45,162 bases of DNA from CAYZPE01 sp046050145 (GCA_046050145.1 JBJOQC010000040.1:1-45162), one strand, 5' to 3'; positions 15,133-23,032 are shown, counted from the first letter of the stretch. Notes: generated by a model from the sequence alone, not told the origin. Translations and numbers: made by a program.

Positions 15133-15885
15133 ATGAAAACAACAAAACGCATTTTTTGGGTTGCTGTGATATTAATACTTGGTCTTTTCGCCTACTCTTT
15201 CCTGGGAGCAAAGGGATCTATCGTAATCACAAGTCCTCTCGATCAAACCATAGTCTATCTTGATAATGTTTCTTACCGAACAATTAAGAAAGACTCTCCT
15301 CTTTCTATTCGTATTGACGCCGGAGTTCATACTATTATCACTTCTCGAGATGGTTATTTCCCATGGACAAAAGATGTTGAGGTTGTAGAAGGAGAGACTA
15401 TTACCCTCTCACCTTTCATGCTTCCTTCAAATCCTTCAGGAGAAATTATTACTGGAGCTGATCCTGAACATGACAAAATTGTGTCTCTCGTAAAAAAGGC
15501 CCCGCTCCCTGTTCGCGAATCACGAAAAAGAAGTGACTCTGGAAATGTTGAGATCTGGGTTGCAGGAAATACTATCTACGCAAACTGGATTGGAAAGAAG
15601 GAAGAAGTTCCTGTTTATTTCTGTCTTGCAGGACAAGATCCATGTGATACCACTATTGAAATATTTCGAGCAGAATCAGTTGAAAACCTCGACTTCTACG
15701 CAAACCGAGAAGATGTACTCATATTTTCTGCAGGAAATGGCGTAATGGCAATCGAAATGGATGGACGAGGAGATATCAAAAACTCTCAACCTCTCTATCT
15801 TGGTACACGTCCACACTTCTTTAAACAAGACGCCTCAACACTCTACGTTCTTGACGGAGAAACTCTCGCTCAAATTGCAATCTAA
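15133..15885 (+). CDS. Membrane-anchored PEGA-domain protein
   Basis: The start is placed at the ATG at 15133; the frame extends to a TTG at 15106, which would run through the promoter. The 250-residue protein has an N-terminal membrane anchor (about residues 6-24, FWVAVILILGLFAYSFLG). A PEGA-like beta domain follows (about 28-95), with SPLDQTIVYLDN and HTIITSRDGYFPW. The C-terminal half looks like a partial beta-propeller or lectin-type fold (NVEIWVAGNTIYANW). PEGA domains are typical of surface proteins. It lies between HTH-murA and priA, so a cell-surface role is inferred. Confidence 0.75.
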   Translation: MKTTKRIFWVAVILILGLFAYSFLGAKGSIVITSPLDQTIVYLDNVSYRTIKKDSPLSIRIDAGVHTIITSRDGYFPWTKDVEVVEGETITLSPFMLPSNPSGEIITGADPEHDKIVSLVKKAPLPVRESRKRSDSGNVEIWVAGNTIYANWIGKKEEVPVYFCLAGQDPCDTTIEIFRAESVENLDFYANREDVLIFSAGNGVMAIEMDGRGDIKNSQPLYLGTRPHFFKQDASTLYVLDGETLAQIAI

Positions 15886-15900
15886 GAAATCTCGGCAGGC

Positions 15901-17805
15901 ATGAACATAATCACTGCCATACCCATAGCAAAAGGTATCACTATTGATTACCTTTCATATTTCACAACAGAAACTGTTTCTACAGGTTCACTTATAAAAG
16001 TACCTGTACGTAACAGAAATATATACGCCCTTGCAGTTTCTTGCCAAGACGCAACCTCTCTCAAGAGCGAGATCAGGCAAGCAGATTTTGCATTACGAAA
16101 AATAGAAAAAATTCCAGGCCGACAATGTCTTTCACCTCATTTTATACAAGCTGTTTTTAAACTAGCGGACTATTACGCCACAACACCTGGATCTGTACTT
16201 CACTCTTCTATCCCTCAAGCAATCCTTGATTCTATAGAAAAAACAAAAGAGATAGAGATAACAACACACAAAAAGAAATCTCCTGAAAAGCTCATACTTC
16301 AAACAGATGATGAGAGCCGTATTAGTGCATACCGAAGTCTCATCAGAGAAGAGTTCGCAAAAAAGTCTTCTGTATTTATGTGTGTACCAACAATTGAAGA
16401 TGCTTTGTATCTTGAAGAAGAGTTGAGTAAGGGTGTTGAAAAATATACTTTTGTTCTTGGAAGCTTCCTTTCAAAAGAGAAAACTATTCGGGCTTGGAAT
16501 ACTGTCATTGAAGAAAAACATCCTGTTTTCATTATTGCAACGGGACAATTTCTTTCTGTACCTCGTAATGATATTGGTTTATTTATTATTGAAAAAGAGA
16601 GTTCTCCTTTTTATAAAACACTAAAACGACCTTTTCTTAATATAAAAAAAGTAGCAGAGGAAGTGGCAGAAGCGTACGGCTCACGAATTCTTTTTGGTGA
16701 CACCATCACAAGTATTGAAACAATGTGGCGACATAACCAAGGAGTAATTAGTGAGATATCACCAGTCAAACTTCGCAGTATAAGAAAAGCAAAACATATC
16801 CTTATCGATAGAAAAATTTCTCTAGAAGAAAAACATGATGAGACACGTAAAGAATCTCTCAAAAAAGGGCTGTCCGAAGAAGCTCTAAATCTTATTACTC
16901 ACTCACGTGAAAACAATGAACGGGTTTTTGTGTTTTGTAATAAAAAAGGACTGTCAAGCTCAGTATATTGTGGAGATTGTGGTCTCCAGGTAACCTGCAG
17001 ACAATGCATGGCTCCAGTAAGTCTCCATGAGCGTAATAATTCAAATAGATTTATTTGTTATAAATGTGGAACTTCACGAGATGCAGGAGAGCGATGTACT
17101 CGATGTGATAGTTGGAATTTAAGTAGTTATGGATTTGGAATAGAAAAAATACGGAGAGAAATTGAAACCCATTTTCCTTCAAATACGATTATACAGATAG
17201 ACAGCGAAACAATTAAAACTCGAAAAAAGGCTCTTGATGCTATACAAAGTTTTTACAATACTCCTGGAAGCATCCTTCTTGGAACAGATATGGCACTCCA
17301 TTATCTTCACCAGCCTTTTGAAAATAGCATTATTACAAGTATTGATTATATGTTCGGTATGCCTGATTTTAAAATACACGAAAGAGCACTTGGAACACTT
17401 CACAGTATTTCATCACTTTCACAAAAATTTTGCCTTATACAAACACGAATTATCAATCAACCACTCTTTTCATATATTCAATCTGGAAACATAAGTGACT
17501 TTTACAGAGAAGAAACTGCCGAAAGAAAAAAATGGGGCTACCCACCCTTTTCTGTCTTTATAAAAATAAGTATATCTGGTGATAAAAAGAGTAATGAACT
17601 ACTCTTAGAACCTATTCAAAAACTTGTAAGTCCTTATGAAAGTGACATTTTCACCTCTCTTTTTTCTGATACAAAAGGAAAATCTGTCACAAACCTTCTT
17701 ATGCGTATTCCCCAAGAAAAATGGCCTGATGCACGCATCGTAGAAATAATAAAAAATATACCCCCTCACATAACAGTTAAGGTTGACCCCGAACATATCC
17801 TCTAG
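15901..17805 (+). CDS. priA: PriA-like primosomal protein lacking ATPase motifs
   Basis: This 634-residue protein aligns along its length with PriA, the replication-restart helicase (about 730 aa). The N-terminal 3'-DNA-binding domain is present (PVRNRNIYALAV). Four CxxC zinc pairs are conserved (Cys357/360, 366/369, 386/389, 399/402) after FVFCNKKGLSSSVYC. The helicase motifs are not: no GxxGSGKT Walker A follows residue 130, the DEEHD box reads EKESS (231-235), GSATPS reads GDTITS (266-271), and the arginine-rich motif VI is absent. It therefore probably cannot hydrolyse ATP and may act as a DNA-binding scaffold. It starts 15 nt after the PEGA gene. Confidence 0.85.
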   Translation: MNIITAIPIAKGITIDYLSYFTTETVSTGSLIKVPVRNRNIYALAVSCQDATSLKSEIRQADFALRKIEKIPGRQCLSPHFIQAVFKLADYYATTPGSVLHSSIPQAILDSIEKTKEIEITTHKKKSPEKLILQTDDESRISAYRSLIREEFAKKSSVFMCVPTIEDALYLEEELSKGVEKYTFVLGSFLSKEKTIRAWNTVIEEKHPVFIIATGQFLSVPRNDIGLFIIEKESSPFYKTLKRPFLNIKKVAEEVAEAYGSRILFGDTITSIETMWRHNQGVISEISPVKLRSIRKAKHILIDRKISLEEKHDETRKESLKKGLSEEALNLITHSRENNERVFVFCNKKGLSSSVYCGDCGLQVTCRQCMAPVSLHERNNSNRFICYKCGTSRDAGERCTRCDSWNLSSYGFGIEKIRREIETHFPSNTIIQIDSETIKTRKKALDAIQSFYNTPGSILLGTDMALHYLHQPFENSIITSIDYMFGMPDFKIHERALGTLHSISSLSQKFCLIQTRIINQPLFSYIQSGNISDFYREETAERKKWGYPPFSVFIKISISGDKKSNELLLEPIQKLVSPYESDIFTSLFSDTKGKSVTNLLMRIPQEKWPDARIVEIIKNIPPHITVKVDPEHIL

Positions 17806-17819
17806 TTGCAAGACAATCC

Positions 17820-18377
17820 ATGCATAAGTATAGTTTAGATGTGACCGATATAGTCCAAAGAGAACATCCAGCACTTCGAGCAGAGGCAGAAGCAGTTAAG
17901 CTTCAAGACATACAGAGCGAGAAAATTCAAAGTATCATTTCTCGCATGAAAAAGGCCTTAAGTGAGCAAGAAGATGGAGTAGCTATAGCAGCCCCTCAGA
18001 TCGGAGAAAAGCTTCGTATATTCGTCGTTTCAGGCAAGGTGTGGCACATACTCAAAAATGACAAAAAAGAAAACTCTACTGAGAAGAAAATCGAACTTCC
18101 AGATGATGTGTATATAAATCCAACAATAACTAAACTTTCTAAAAAAAGAAGGAAGATGGAAGAGGGGTGTCTTTCTGTACGCTGGTTGTATGGCAAAGTA
18201 TCACGATCAGAGAAAACGACAGTTACAGCTTACAACGAAAAAGGTGAAGAATTTACTCGTGGAGGATCCGGACTTCTTGCTCAAATATTTCAACATGAAA
18301 TCGATCATCTCGACGGCATTCTTTTTATAGACAAAGCAGAAGATCTCGAAGAGGTTCCACCTGAGAAACATGAGTAA
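17820..18377 (+). CDS. def: Peptide deformylase
   Basis: Removes the N-formyl group from new proteins. The 185-residue protein has all three motifs: GVAIAAPQ (53-60), EEGCLSV with metal ligand Cys117, and QHEIDHLDG with His159, Glu160 and His163. There is a charged insertion between motifs 1 and 2 (about residues 80-95, NDKKENSTEKK). The gene overlaps fmt by 8 nt, the classic def-fmt pair. Confidence 0.96.
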   Translation: MHKYSLDVTDIVQREHPALRAEAEAVKLQDIQSEKIQSIISRMKKALSEQEDGVAIAAPQIGEKLRIFVVSGKVWHILKNDKKENSTEKKIELPDDVYINPTITKLSKKRRKMEEGCLSVRWLYGKVSRSEKTTVTAYNEKGEEFTRGGSGLLAQIFQHEIDHLDGILFIDKAEDLEEVPPEKHE

Positions 18378-19209
18378 TATTTCATTCGCATTTTTTGGTA
18401 CAGACCACTTTGCAGTGTGTGTACTCAACCAATTAGAAAAAGATGGCCTTATGCCAAAGGTTATTATTGCTGTACCTGACAAGCCTCAGGGTAAAAAACA
18501 GACTGTTATTGAGGCTCCGACAAAGATATGGGCTAAAGAAAGAAATATTGAAGTACTTCAACCAGAAAAACTCAACACTGAATTCGTAAATGTCTTATCA
18601 CAAAATTCATACGAGGTATTTATTGTCGCTTCATATGGCAAGATAATCCCTCAAACAATTCTTGATATTCCAAAAAGAAAAACACTCAACATCCACCCAT
18701 CTCTCCTTCCTCAATATCGAGGTTCTTCTCCTCTTGAAAATGCAATTCTTCACAGCACAAAAACAGGAGTAAGTGTGATGCGTCTTGATGACAAAATGGA
18801 TCACGGACCAATACTCGCCCAAAAAGAATGTGACTTTGTACTCCCTGTTCAAAGAAATATACTCGAAGAACGTCTTGCAGAAGAAGGAGGAAAACTACTT
18901 GGAGAGATTTTAGAAGCGTGGATTAGTGGAACACTACCTGAGAGAGAACAAAACCATTCGCAAGCAAGCTATACTGAAAAAATTAAAAAAGAAGATGGTC
19001 TTTTGGATCTTTCAAAACCATTTCAATCATACAAAAAAATACTTGCCTACTACGGATGGCCAGGAACTTATTTTTTTTCAGATAAAAATAATAAAAAAAT
19101 TCGAGTACTTGTTACGGAAGCTGATTTTACCAATGAAAAGCTCTTAATCAAAAAAGTAAAACCTGAAGGTAAAAAAGAAATGTCCTATGAAGATTTTCTT
19201 CGAGGGTAG
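18370..19209 (+). CDS. fmt: Methionyl-tRNA formyltransferase
   Basis: Formylates initiator Met-tRNA. The 279-residue protein has the Rossmann-like transferase domain with FAFFGTDHFAV. It carries the catalytic Asn-His-Asp set in LNIHPSLLPQYRGSSPL and DDKMDHGPIL, and a shortened C-terminal OB-like domain (family about 310). The overlap with def indicates coupled translation. It is the last gene of the plus-strand run that starts at HTH-murA, and its stop abuts the convergent small membrane gene. Confidence 0.95.
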   Translation: MSNISFAFFGTDHFAVCVLNQLEKDGLMPKVIIAVPDKPQGKKQTVIEAPTKIWAKERNIEVLQPEKLNTEFVNVLSQNSYEVFIVASYGKIIPQTILDIPKRKTLNIHPSLLPQYRGSSPLENAILHSTKTGVSVMRLDDKMDHGPILAQKECDFVLPVQRNILEERLAEEGGKLLGEILEAWISGTLPEREQNHSQASYTEKIKKEDGLLDLSKPFQSYKKILAYYGWPGTYFFSDKNNKKIRVLVTEADFTNEKLLIKKVKPEGKKEMSYEDFLRG

Positions 19210-19377
19210 TTACAATTTTTCTTCTAGGCGCTCGTTTAAAGTGTTCACAGCAGATGTAAGATCTTCAGCAACAACAATAGCTTGATGCATAAGATACAAA
19301 ACTCCTGTAATCGCTGCTGCTGATACAAGTACTATCGCAGATAAAACTGGATGAACTTGTTTTTTATATTGAGGCAT
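19210..19377 (-). CDS. Small membrane protein downstream of hpf
   Basis: The ATG at 19377 gives 55 residues (MPQYKKQVHPVLSAIVL). It lies one base after the hpf stop, whereas the longer frame to 19413 would overlap hpf. There is one membrane helix (about residues 10-32) and a short amphipathic tail (DLTSAVNTLNERLEEKL). It is probably translated by coupling to hpf. Function unknown. Confidence 0.6.
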   Translation of the reverse strand: MPQYKKQVHPVLSAIVLVSAAAITGVLYLMHQAIVVAEDLTSAVNTLNERLEEKL

Positions 19378-19378
19378 A

Positions 19379-19768
19379 TTATTTATTTTTTCTTCGAAAT
19401 GGATACGTTGCACCCTTAAGAATTGCCTTGACTAAGGCACCACCTCTTCGTACCAGACCTGCACGCTTTTTATTATGAGAAGAAATAGAACGAGCAATTT
19501 CATCCTTCACATCATCAAGCGCTGCGTTGAGAGAATCTTTTTCTGAGACAGCATACACATATTTACCAGCAATATGTAAATTCATTTCAGCCTTAAACAC
19601 ATCACCTGTCTTATGGTGCATTGTTGTTTTACCAACCTCAACATCACACATGGCACTTGAATCATTCGGCTCAACATACTTTTCAAGAAGATCGATCTTC
19701 TTTTGAACATACTCGCGAATTGAATCTGTTAATTCTATATTCGTCGCTTTTATGTTTGTTTTTATCAT
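19379..19768 (-). CDS. hpf: Ribosome hibernation-promoting factor (HPF/RaiA type)
   Basis: Binds the 30S subunit at the mRNA/tRNA channel in stasis. The start is the ATG at 19768 (MIKTNIKATNIELTDSIREYVQKK), the conserved HPF N-terminus; the upstream codons to 19795 run through the promoter. The 129-residue protein has the full S30AE fold (KAEMNLHIAGKYVYAVSEKDSLNAALDDVKDEI) and a basic tail, with no long-form dimerisation domain. TATAAT ends 6 nt before the ATG, so the message should be leaderless. Confidence 0.92.
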   Translation of the reverse strand: MIKTNIKATNIELTDSIREYVQKKIDLLEKYVEPNDSSAMCDVEVGKTTMHHKTGDVFKAEMNLHIAGKYVYAVSEKDSLNAALDDVKDEIARSISSHNKKRAGLVRRGGALVKAILKGATYPFRRKNK

Positions 19769-19774
19769 ATGTAT

Positions 19775-19780
19775 ATTATA
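19775..19780 (-). promoter_or_regulatory. -10 element of hpf (leaderless)
   Basis: A perfect TATAAT on minus ends 6 nt before the hpf ATG. Confidence 0.6.
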
Positions 19781-19836
19781 CCCCAACGAATACAAAGCGT
19801 TCCACCTTTGATTCCACGGGGCAAGTCAAAAAACAA

Positions 19837-20067
19837 CTAATTTTTTTCTATGTCAATCGCAATAATTTTTGAAGGAGAATGGTGACCACTTATAATACGC
19901 ACCTTACCTACTACAACACCAAAATGTCGAGCAATCAAAAGAAGAATTCTTTTATTTGCCATATTTCGCTCAGCTTTTTCTTTTACAGCAATTTTAAAAT
20001 GGTCTTCACTCTCTTTTTCAAAAGTCTCTTTTTTAGATCCCGGCTCAACCCTAATCTTTATATACAT
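19837..20067 (-). CDS. DUF167/YggU family protein
   Basis: The ATG at 20067 gives 76 residues (MYIKIRVEPGSKKETFEKES), the usual start of this small alpha/beta family. The conserved C-terminal part is present (ANKRILLLIARHFGVVVGKVRIISGHHSPSKII in outline). Function is unknown in general. TATACT ends 6 nt before the ATG. Confidence 0.85.
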   Translation of the reverse strand: MYIKIRVEPGSKKETFEKESEDHFKIAVKEKAERNMANKRILLLIARHFGVVVGKVRIISGHHSPSKIIAIDIEKN

Positions 20068-20073
20068 AGACCA

Positions 20074-20079
20074 AGTATA
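20074..20079 (-). promoter_or_regulatory. -10 element of the DUF167 gene (leaderless)
   Basis: TATACT on minus, 6 nt before the ATG at 20067. Confidence 0.55.
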
Positions 20080-20328
20080 TATTAGGATTAATGAGTTAAG
20101 TATGTCAAAATACAATAAAAAATTGCTTTGTCAAAAATAGAGCTTTATACTAGATGAGTCGCAAAGATATCTAACTACAACAAATAGAACCTTAGACTCA
20201 TTAACCTCCAAGAGTCGACATGCAAAAAATTTTTGCACGCATGGAATATCTCTATCATGTATTTTATTTTTGCTTCGAAGAGTTATCTAACTCGACGAGC
20301 GGACTTCTTTAACACTAATATTAAATAT
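20080..20328. other. Intergenic region with two inverted repeats
   Basis: TGCAAAAA-A-TTTTTGCA at 20221-20237 and GAGTT-ATCT-AACTC at 20280-20293 lie upstream of the secreted peptidoglycan-binding protein. Neither is followed by a T tract, so they look like protein-binding sites or leader structures. TAATAT at 20316-20321 ends 7 nt before the ATG at 20329 and may be its -10. Confidence 0.45.
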
Positions 20329-20991
20329 ATGTTTACTACAACATTCTCTTTCAAGAAAATATCGAATCTATTTATTGGAGCGACAGTTCTTGTGGCAGCT
20401 CTAACTTTAATGCTTATACCTGCAATTGCAGATGCAGCACTAAATCGTCAATTAGAAATTGGTATGTCAGGAACTGATGTTTCTGAACTCCAAATCTTTC
20501 TTGCGCGAGACAACACAATTTACCCACAAGGACTTGTAACTGGATATTTTGGATCTCTTACTAAGTCAGCAGTTTCAAATTTCCAAGCTCGTAATGGTAT
20601 AGCAACAGTTGGTCGTGTCGGCCCTGTAACACTTTCAGCGATAAATGCTCAGATGGGTAACAGTGCTTTCGACAGAAACGCCCCAATGATTAACTCAGTT
20701 AATATTGGTACCACAAACACAAGCGCTACAGTAAGTTGGAACACAACTGAAAATGCTGCCGGAATTGTTTATTACAGCCAATTCCCTCTTGTTCTTACAG
20801 AAGCTTCAGCAAACACACCTGTAAATGTATCTGGATCAAGCTTCCTTACAAATAGTGATATACGATCTTCACATTCAGGGACAATAACAAACTTACAATC
20901 AAGCACTAATTACAACTATGTAATCTATTCAAGAGACGCTTCAGGTAATGAAAGTATTACATGGCCAGCTCTCTTCAGAACTCAAAACTAA
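20329..20991 (+). CDS. Secreted peptidoglycan-binding protein with Fn3-like domain
   Basis: The ATG at 20329 gives 220 residues with a signal peptide (basic FKK, a hydrophobic core of about residues 15-33, then ADA before the mature start). A peptidoglycan-binding domain 1 follows (about 38-100): LEIGMSGTDVSELQIFLARD and GYFGSLTKSAVSNFQARNGI. Then comes a fibronectin type III-like module (about 118-218) ending DASGNESITWPALFRTQN. Such proteins bind the wall and may display or hydrolyse; no catalytic domain is present. It stands alone upstream of a small membrane protein. Confidence 0.85.
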   Translation: MFTTTFSFKKISNLFIGATVLVAALTLMLIPAIADAALNRQLEIGMSGTDVSELQIFLARDNTIYPQGLVTGYFGSLTKSAVSNFQARNGIATVGRVGPVTLSAINAQMGNSAFDRNAPMINSVNIGTTNTSATVSWNTTENAAGIVYYSQFPLVLTEASANTPVNVSGSSFLTNSDIRSSHSGTITNLQSSTNYNYVIYSRDASGNESITWPALFRTQN

Positions 20992-21001
20992 CTTATAAAT
21001 C

Positions 21002-21151
21002 ATGTTAGGAACTATTGCAGTTATATTAATTATTCTTTGGTTACTAGGTATTGTTACCTCTTACACTATCGGAGGATTTATACATATTCTTCTGGTAATA
21101 GCGATTATCATGATACTTGTCCGATTAATACGAGGCGAAAGAGTACTCTAG
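21002..21151 (+). CDS. lmo0937-family small membrane protein
   Basis: ATG at 21002 opens a 49-residue frame ending TAG at 21149-21151: MLGTIAVILIILWLLGIV, then TSYTIGGFIHILLVIAII, then a basic tail RLIRGERVL. This closely matches the short two-helix membrane proteins called lmo0937 family (about 50 aa), often stress-linked, of unknown function. It starts 11 nt after the peptidoglycan-binding gene, so it is likely co-transcribed, and ends at a strong terminator. Confidence 0.85.
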   Translation: MLGTIAVILIILWLLGIVTSYTIGGFIHILLVIAIIMILVRLIRGERVL

Positions 21152-21162
21152 TAATCTACAAC

Positions 21163-21191
21163 AAAAAAACACCCGTAAGGGTGTTTTTTTT
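21163..21191 (+). terminator. Terminator of the 20329-21151 pair
   Basis: AAAAAACACCC, loop GTAA, GGGTGTTTTTTTT. Confidence 0.9.
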
Positions 21192-21204
21192 GTTTAAATT
21201 TTAC

Positions 21205-21234
21205 TTTATAAGTACTTTGCTCCGGTGGTAGGAC
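21205..21234 (-). repeat. Duplicated 3' end of the tRNA-Asn gene (copy 1)
   Basis: Thirty bases are identical to 21375-21404, exactly 170 bp away. They cover the last bases of the tRNA-Asn gene (part of the T arm, acceptor strand and G73) plus 15 bp of downstream flank. No intact tRNA lies here. Confidence 0.85.
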
Positions 21235-21374
21235 CTTCGACCCTTACAGGGTCAGTACCCCAATTGGATATTTTTTTTCGTAAACTCAAAAATATCTCAA
21301 TCGGGCTTCGAGTCCTAACGCAAGAGAAATTGTTCTCTTGCTCCACATGGAGCATACTTAAAAACGCTTCGCAT
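21235..21374. other. 140-bp segment between the tRNA 3'-end repeats
   Basis: No gene is seen. It contains a small hairpin GACCCT/AGGGTC (about 21238-21252) and a T-loop-like TTCGAGTCCTA on plus near 21308-21318, so it looks like scrambled tRNA remnant or debris of a former insertion. Confidence 0.4.
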
Positions 21375-21404
21375 TTTATAAGTACTTTGCTCCGGTGGTA
21401 GGAC
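21375..21404 (-). repeat. Duplicated 3' end of the tRNA-Asn gene (copy 2, functional gene)
   Basis: This is the functional copy of the 30-bp direct repeat; see 21205-21234. Confidence 0.85.
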
Positions 21405-21698
21405 TCGAACCTACAACCCCCTCGTTACATCAACCCTTCTATTTCTAAAAGGAATGGACTATATCATCATCCCGAAGGATGTGAGGCGCTTCCCCTAAAT
21501 CATTTTTGAATGATCGGGTACTCCTCGCGGATAGTCTCTGAACCTTCTCTTACTTAAAAGTGAGAGCTTGGCTGCTGATTGCCCTTTCCAAAAATTGGAT
21601 GAGGGTTTCCAGTCAATTCACCTCATTTTTCAACTCAAATTACTTTGAGAAGCTGCAACAACTTACAGCGAGACGCTCTACCATTGAGCTACACCGGA
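21390..21698 (-). tRNA. tRNA-Asn(GUU), interrupted by a group I intron
   Basis: Exon 1 (21698-21665) gives acceptor TCCGGTG, TA, D arm GCTC-AATGGTA-GAGC, G, TCTCG and CTGT. Exon 2 (21427-21390) gives TAA, CGAGG, variable GGGTT, T arm GTAGG-TTCGAGT-CCTAC, acceptor CACCGGA and G73. Joined, the anticodon loop is CTGTTAA, anticodon GUU. The U1-A72 pair and G73 are Asn identity features. Only one pair in the arms is a wobble (U27-G43). No CCA is encoded (CAAA follows). The intron splits the anticodon between its second and third bases. Confidence 0.93.
21428..21664 (-). other. Group I self-splicing intron (237 nt) in tRNA-Asn
   Basis: Exon 1 ends in U and the intron ends in G, as the family requires. 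P1 forms between exon GCUGU and the internal guide GCAGC (21656-21652) with the U-G pair at the splice site. Conserved core elements are visible on minus: AATCAGCAGCCAAGC (P/Q region), TTCAGAGACTATCC (R) and GATATAGTCC (S), with P7 pairing GACTAT to ATAGTC. The length is close to that of cyanobacterial tRNA-Leu introns. No homing endonuclease is encoded. Confidence 0.92.
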
Positions 21699-21809
21699 GC
21701 AAAATACTCATATATTTAAACCTCAAAGAACGAGTTTTATGATAGCAAACCAAGGCTTGAATGCCAAGACATATTTTAGTAATTAGACCAAAAACTAAAG
21801 ACCGTAAAA

Positions 21810-22394
21810 TTACACAGATTCCGAAATAAAATCAGATATTTTTTTTAAAATTTCCCCCCTACCCTCTTTTGTTTTTGCTGAACAGAGAATCATTTCAGCT
21901 GCAGGCATAAGTTCTGATATTTTTTTTATTTGAGTACTTCTCTCACTCTGATTTAATGCATCTGCCTTATTAAGAAGTATGAGTGCATCCTGACCACGCT
22001 CCCGAAGTAACCGGAGAGTCTCTTCATCCATAACACTTGGTCCAACTCTTATATCGAGCACGAGAATCACCTTTCTTTTAAAAACATCCTCGAGTAAATA
22101 CCACTGGAGCATTCCTGCAATTTGATCTCTTTCCTCAGGAGACATTTGAGCGAAGCCGTACCCAGGCAAATCTACACAATAAAAAGCATTGTTAATAAGA
22201 AAAAAGTTAATTTCTTTTGTTTTCCCTGGTTTTTTGCCAGATTTTACCAAGTCTTTTTTATTAAGAATACAGTTAATAAGACTGGACTTACCGACATTTG
22301 AACGTCCCATAAAAGCTATTTGAGGCTTTTCTTCATAGAGAATATCATCTGTTCCTCGAATCCCCTTTTTAAATTCAGCACTTGTAATTTTCAT
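21810..22394 (-). CDS. engB: Ribosome biogenesis GTPase EngB/YsxC
   Basis: An essential GTPase for 50S subunit assembly. The 194-residue protein has the GTPase motifs GRSNVGKSS (G1), T in GKTKEINF (G2), DLPGYG (G3), NKAD (G4) and CSAK (G5). Length is normal. It diverges from the Nudix gene. The promoter ATGACA-17-TAGTAT ends 8 nt before the ATG, so the message is near-leaderless. Confidence 0.96.
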   Translation of the reverse strand: MKITSAEFKKGIRGTDDILYEEKPQIAFMGRSNVGKSSLINCILNKKDLVKSGKKPGKTKEINFFLINNAFYCVDLPGYGFAQMSPEERDQIAGMLQWYLLEDVFKRKVILVLDIRVGPSVMDEETLRLLRERGQDALILLNKADALNQSERSTQIKKISELMPAAEMILCSAKTKEGRGEILKKISDFISESV

Positions 22395-22402
22395 TAGTTT
22401 CG

Positions 22403-22431
22403 ATACTACAGGAAATACTTTATATTGTCAT
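22403..22431 (-). promoter_or_regulatory. Promoter of engB (near-leaderless)
   Basis: On minus, ATGACA (22431-22426), a 17-bp spacer and TAGTAT (22408-22403), then 8 nt to the ATG. Confidence 0.6.
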
Positions 22432-22438
22432 ATATCTC

Positions 22439-22466
22439 TTGCTAAAAAGCTCAAGGAGACTATAGT
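22439..22466 (+). promoter_or_regulatory. Promoter of the Nudix gene
   Basis: TTGCTA (22439-22444), a 16-bp spacer and TATAGT (22461-22466). The leader of about 30 nt carries AAGGAG at 22491-22496. Confidence 0.6.
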
Positions 22467-22501
22467 AAGTATAGAATTTTAGTCCTCATAAAGGAGAAAG
22501 T

Positions 22502-23002
22502 ATGATTGAAGAAAAAATCTTAAAAGATGCCACATTGTGCCTACTGGTCAAGAATGGTGAAGTCTGCCTGCCGATCAAAAAACATAAGATTGGGGCAGGA
22601 TGTCGTATGGGCTATGGTGGTGGTATCGAAGAAGGAGAAACGCCAACAACAGGTGCATTACGAGAACTTCGTGAAGAATGTGGCGTAGAAGCTTTGGAGA
22701 GTAATCTTCAAAAGATTGCTCTGTGTCATTTTCGTAATCAGACACTACAAGGAGAAATTTTTGTATGCACTGTTCATGTTTTTCTTGTAAGTAAGTGGGT
22801 AGGCACACCGAGCGAGACAGATGAAATGGGTAAACCTCAGTGGTTTCCAATAGAGAGCCTTCCACTTGAAAAGCTCATGCTTGCTGATCCATACTGGCTC
22901 CCACAAGTACTTAAGGGAGAAAAAATTGAAGTTTGGGCAGGCTATGGACCTCATCAGAAAATACTTATTGGTGAAGTTATTGTTAAGTCTTTGACCTCGT
23001 GA
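22502..23002 (+). CDS. Nudix hydrolase, MutT/MTH1-like
   Basis: The Nudix box is complete at about residues 39-61 (GGGIEEGETPTTGALRELRE, then ECGV). The flanking MGYGGGIEEGE and the late DPYWLPQVLKGEK resemble the oxidised-nucleotide pyrophosphatase MTH1, so nucleotide-pool cleaning (for example 8-oxo-dGTP) is the likely job. AAGGAG five bases before the ATG fixes the start. It is a single-gene cassette with its own promoter and terminator. Confidence 0.85.
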   Translation: MIEEKILKDATLCLLVKNGEVCLPIKKHKIGAGCRMGYGGGIEEGETPTTGALRELREECGVEALESNLQKIALCHFRNQTLQGEIFVCTVHVFLVSKWVGTPSETDEMGKPQWFPIESLPLEKLMLADPYWLPQVLKGEKIEVWAGYGPHQKILIGEVIVKSLTS

Positions 23003-23032
23003 ACCACCCCGCACCGGCAGGGTGGTTTTTTG
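23002..23032 (+). terminator. Terminator of the Nudix gene
   Basis: AACCACCC, a 10-nt loop, GGGTGGTTTTTTG. Its tail overlaps the -10 of the next gene. Confidence 0.85.

Noticed and set aside
21205..21374. A second tRNA gene
   Set aside because: Only the acceptor/T-arm end is duplicated; no D arm or anticodon arm can be folded in register.
21665..21698. Reading the tRNA as Thr or Tyr from exon 1 alone
   Set aside because: Only the Asn reading gives a 7-nt anticodon loop, a U at the 5' splice site, a G at the intron end, P1 pairing, U1-A72 and G73.
21560..21742. A 60-codon frame in the tRNA region as a homing endonuclease
   Set aside because: It is too short, lacks LAGLIDADG or GIY-YIG motifs and overlaps the intron core and exon on the opposite strand.
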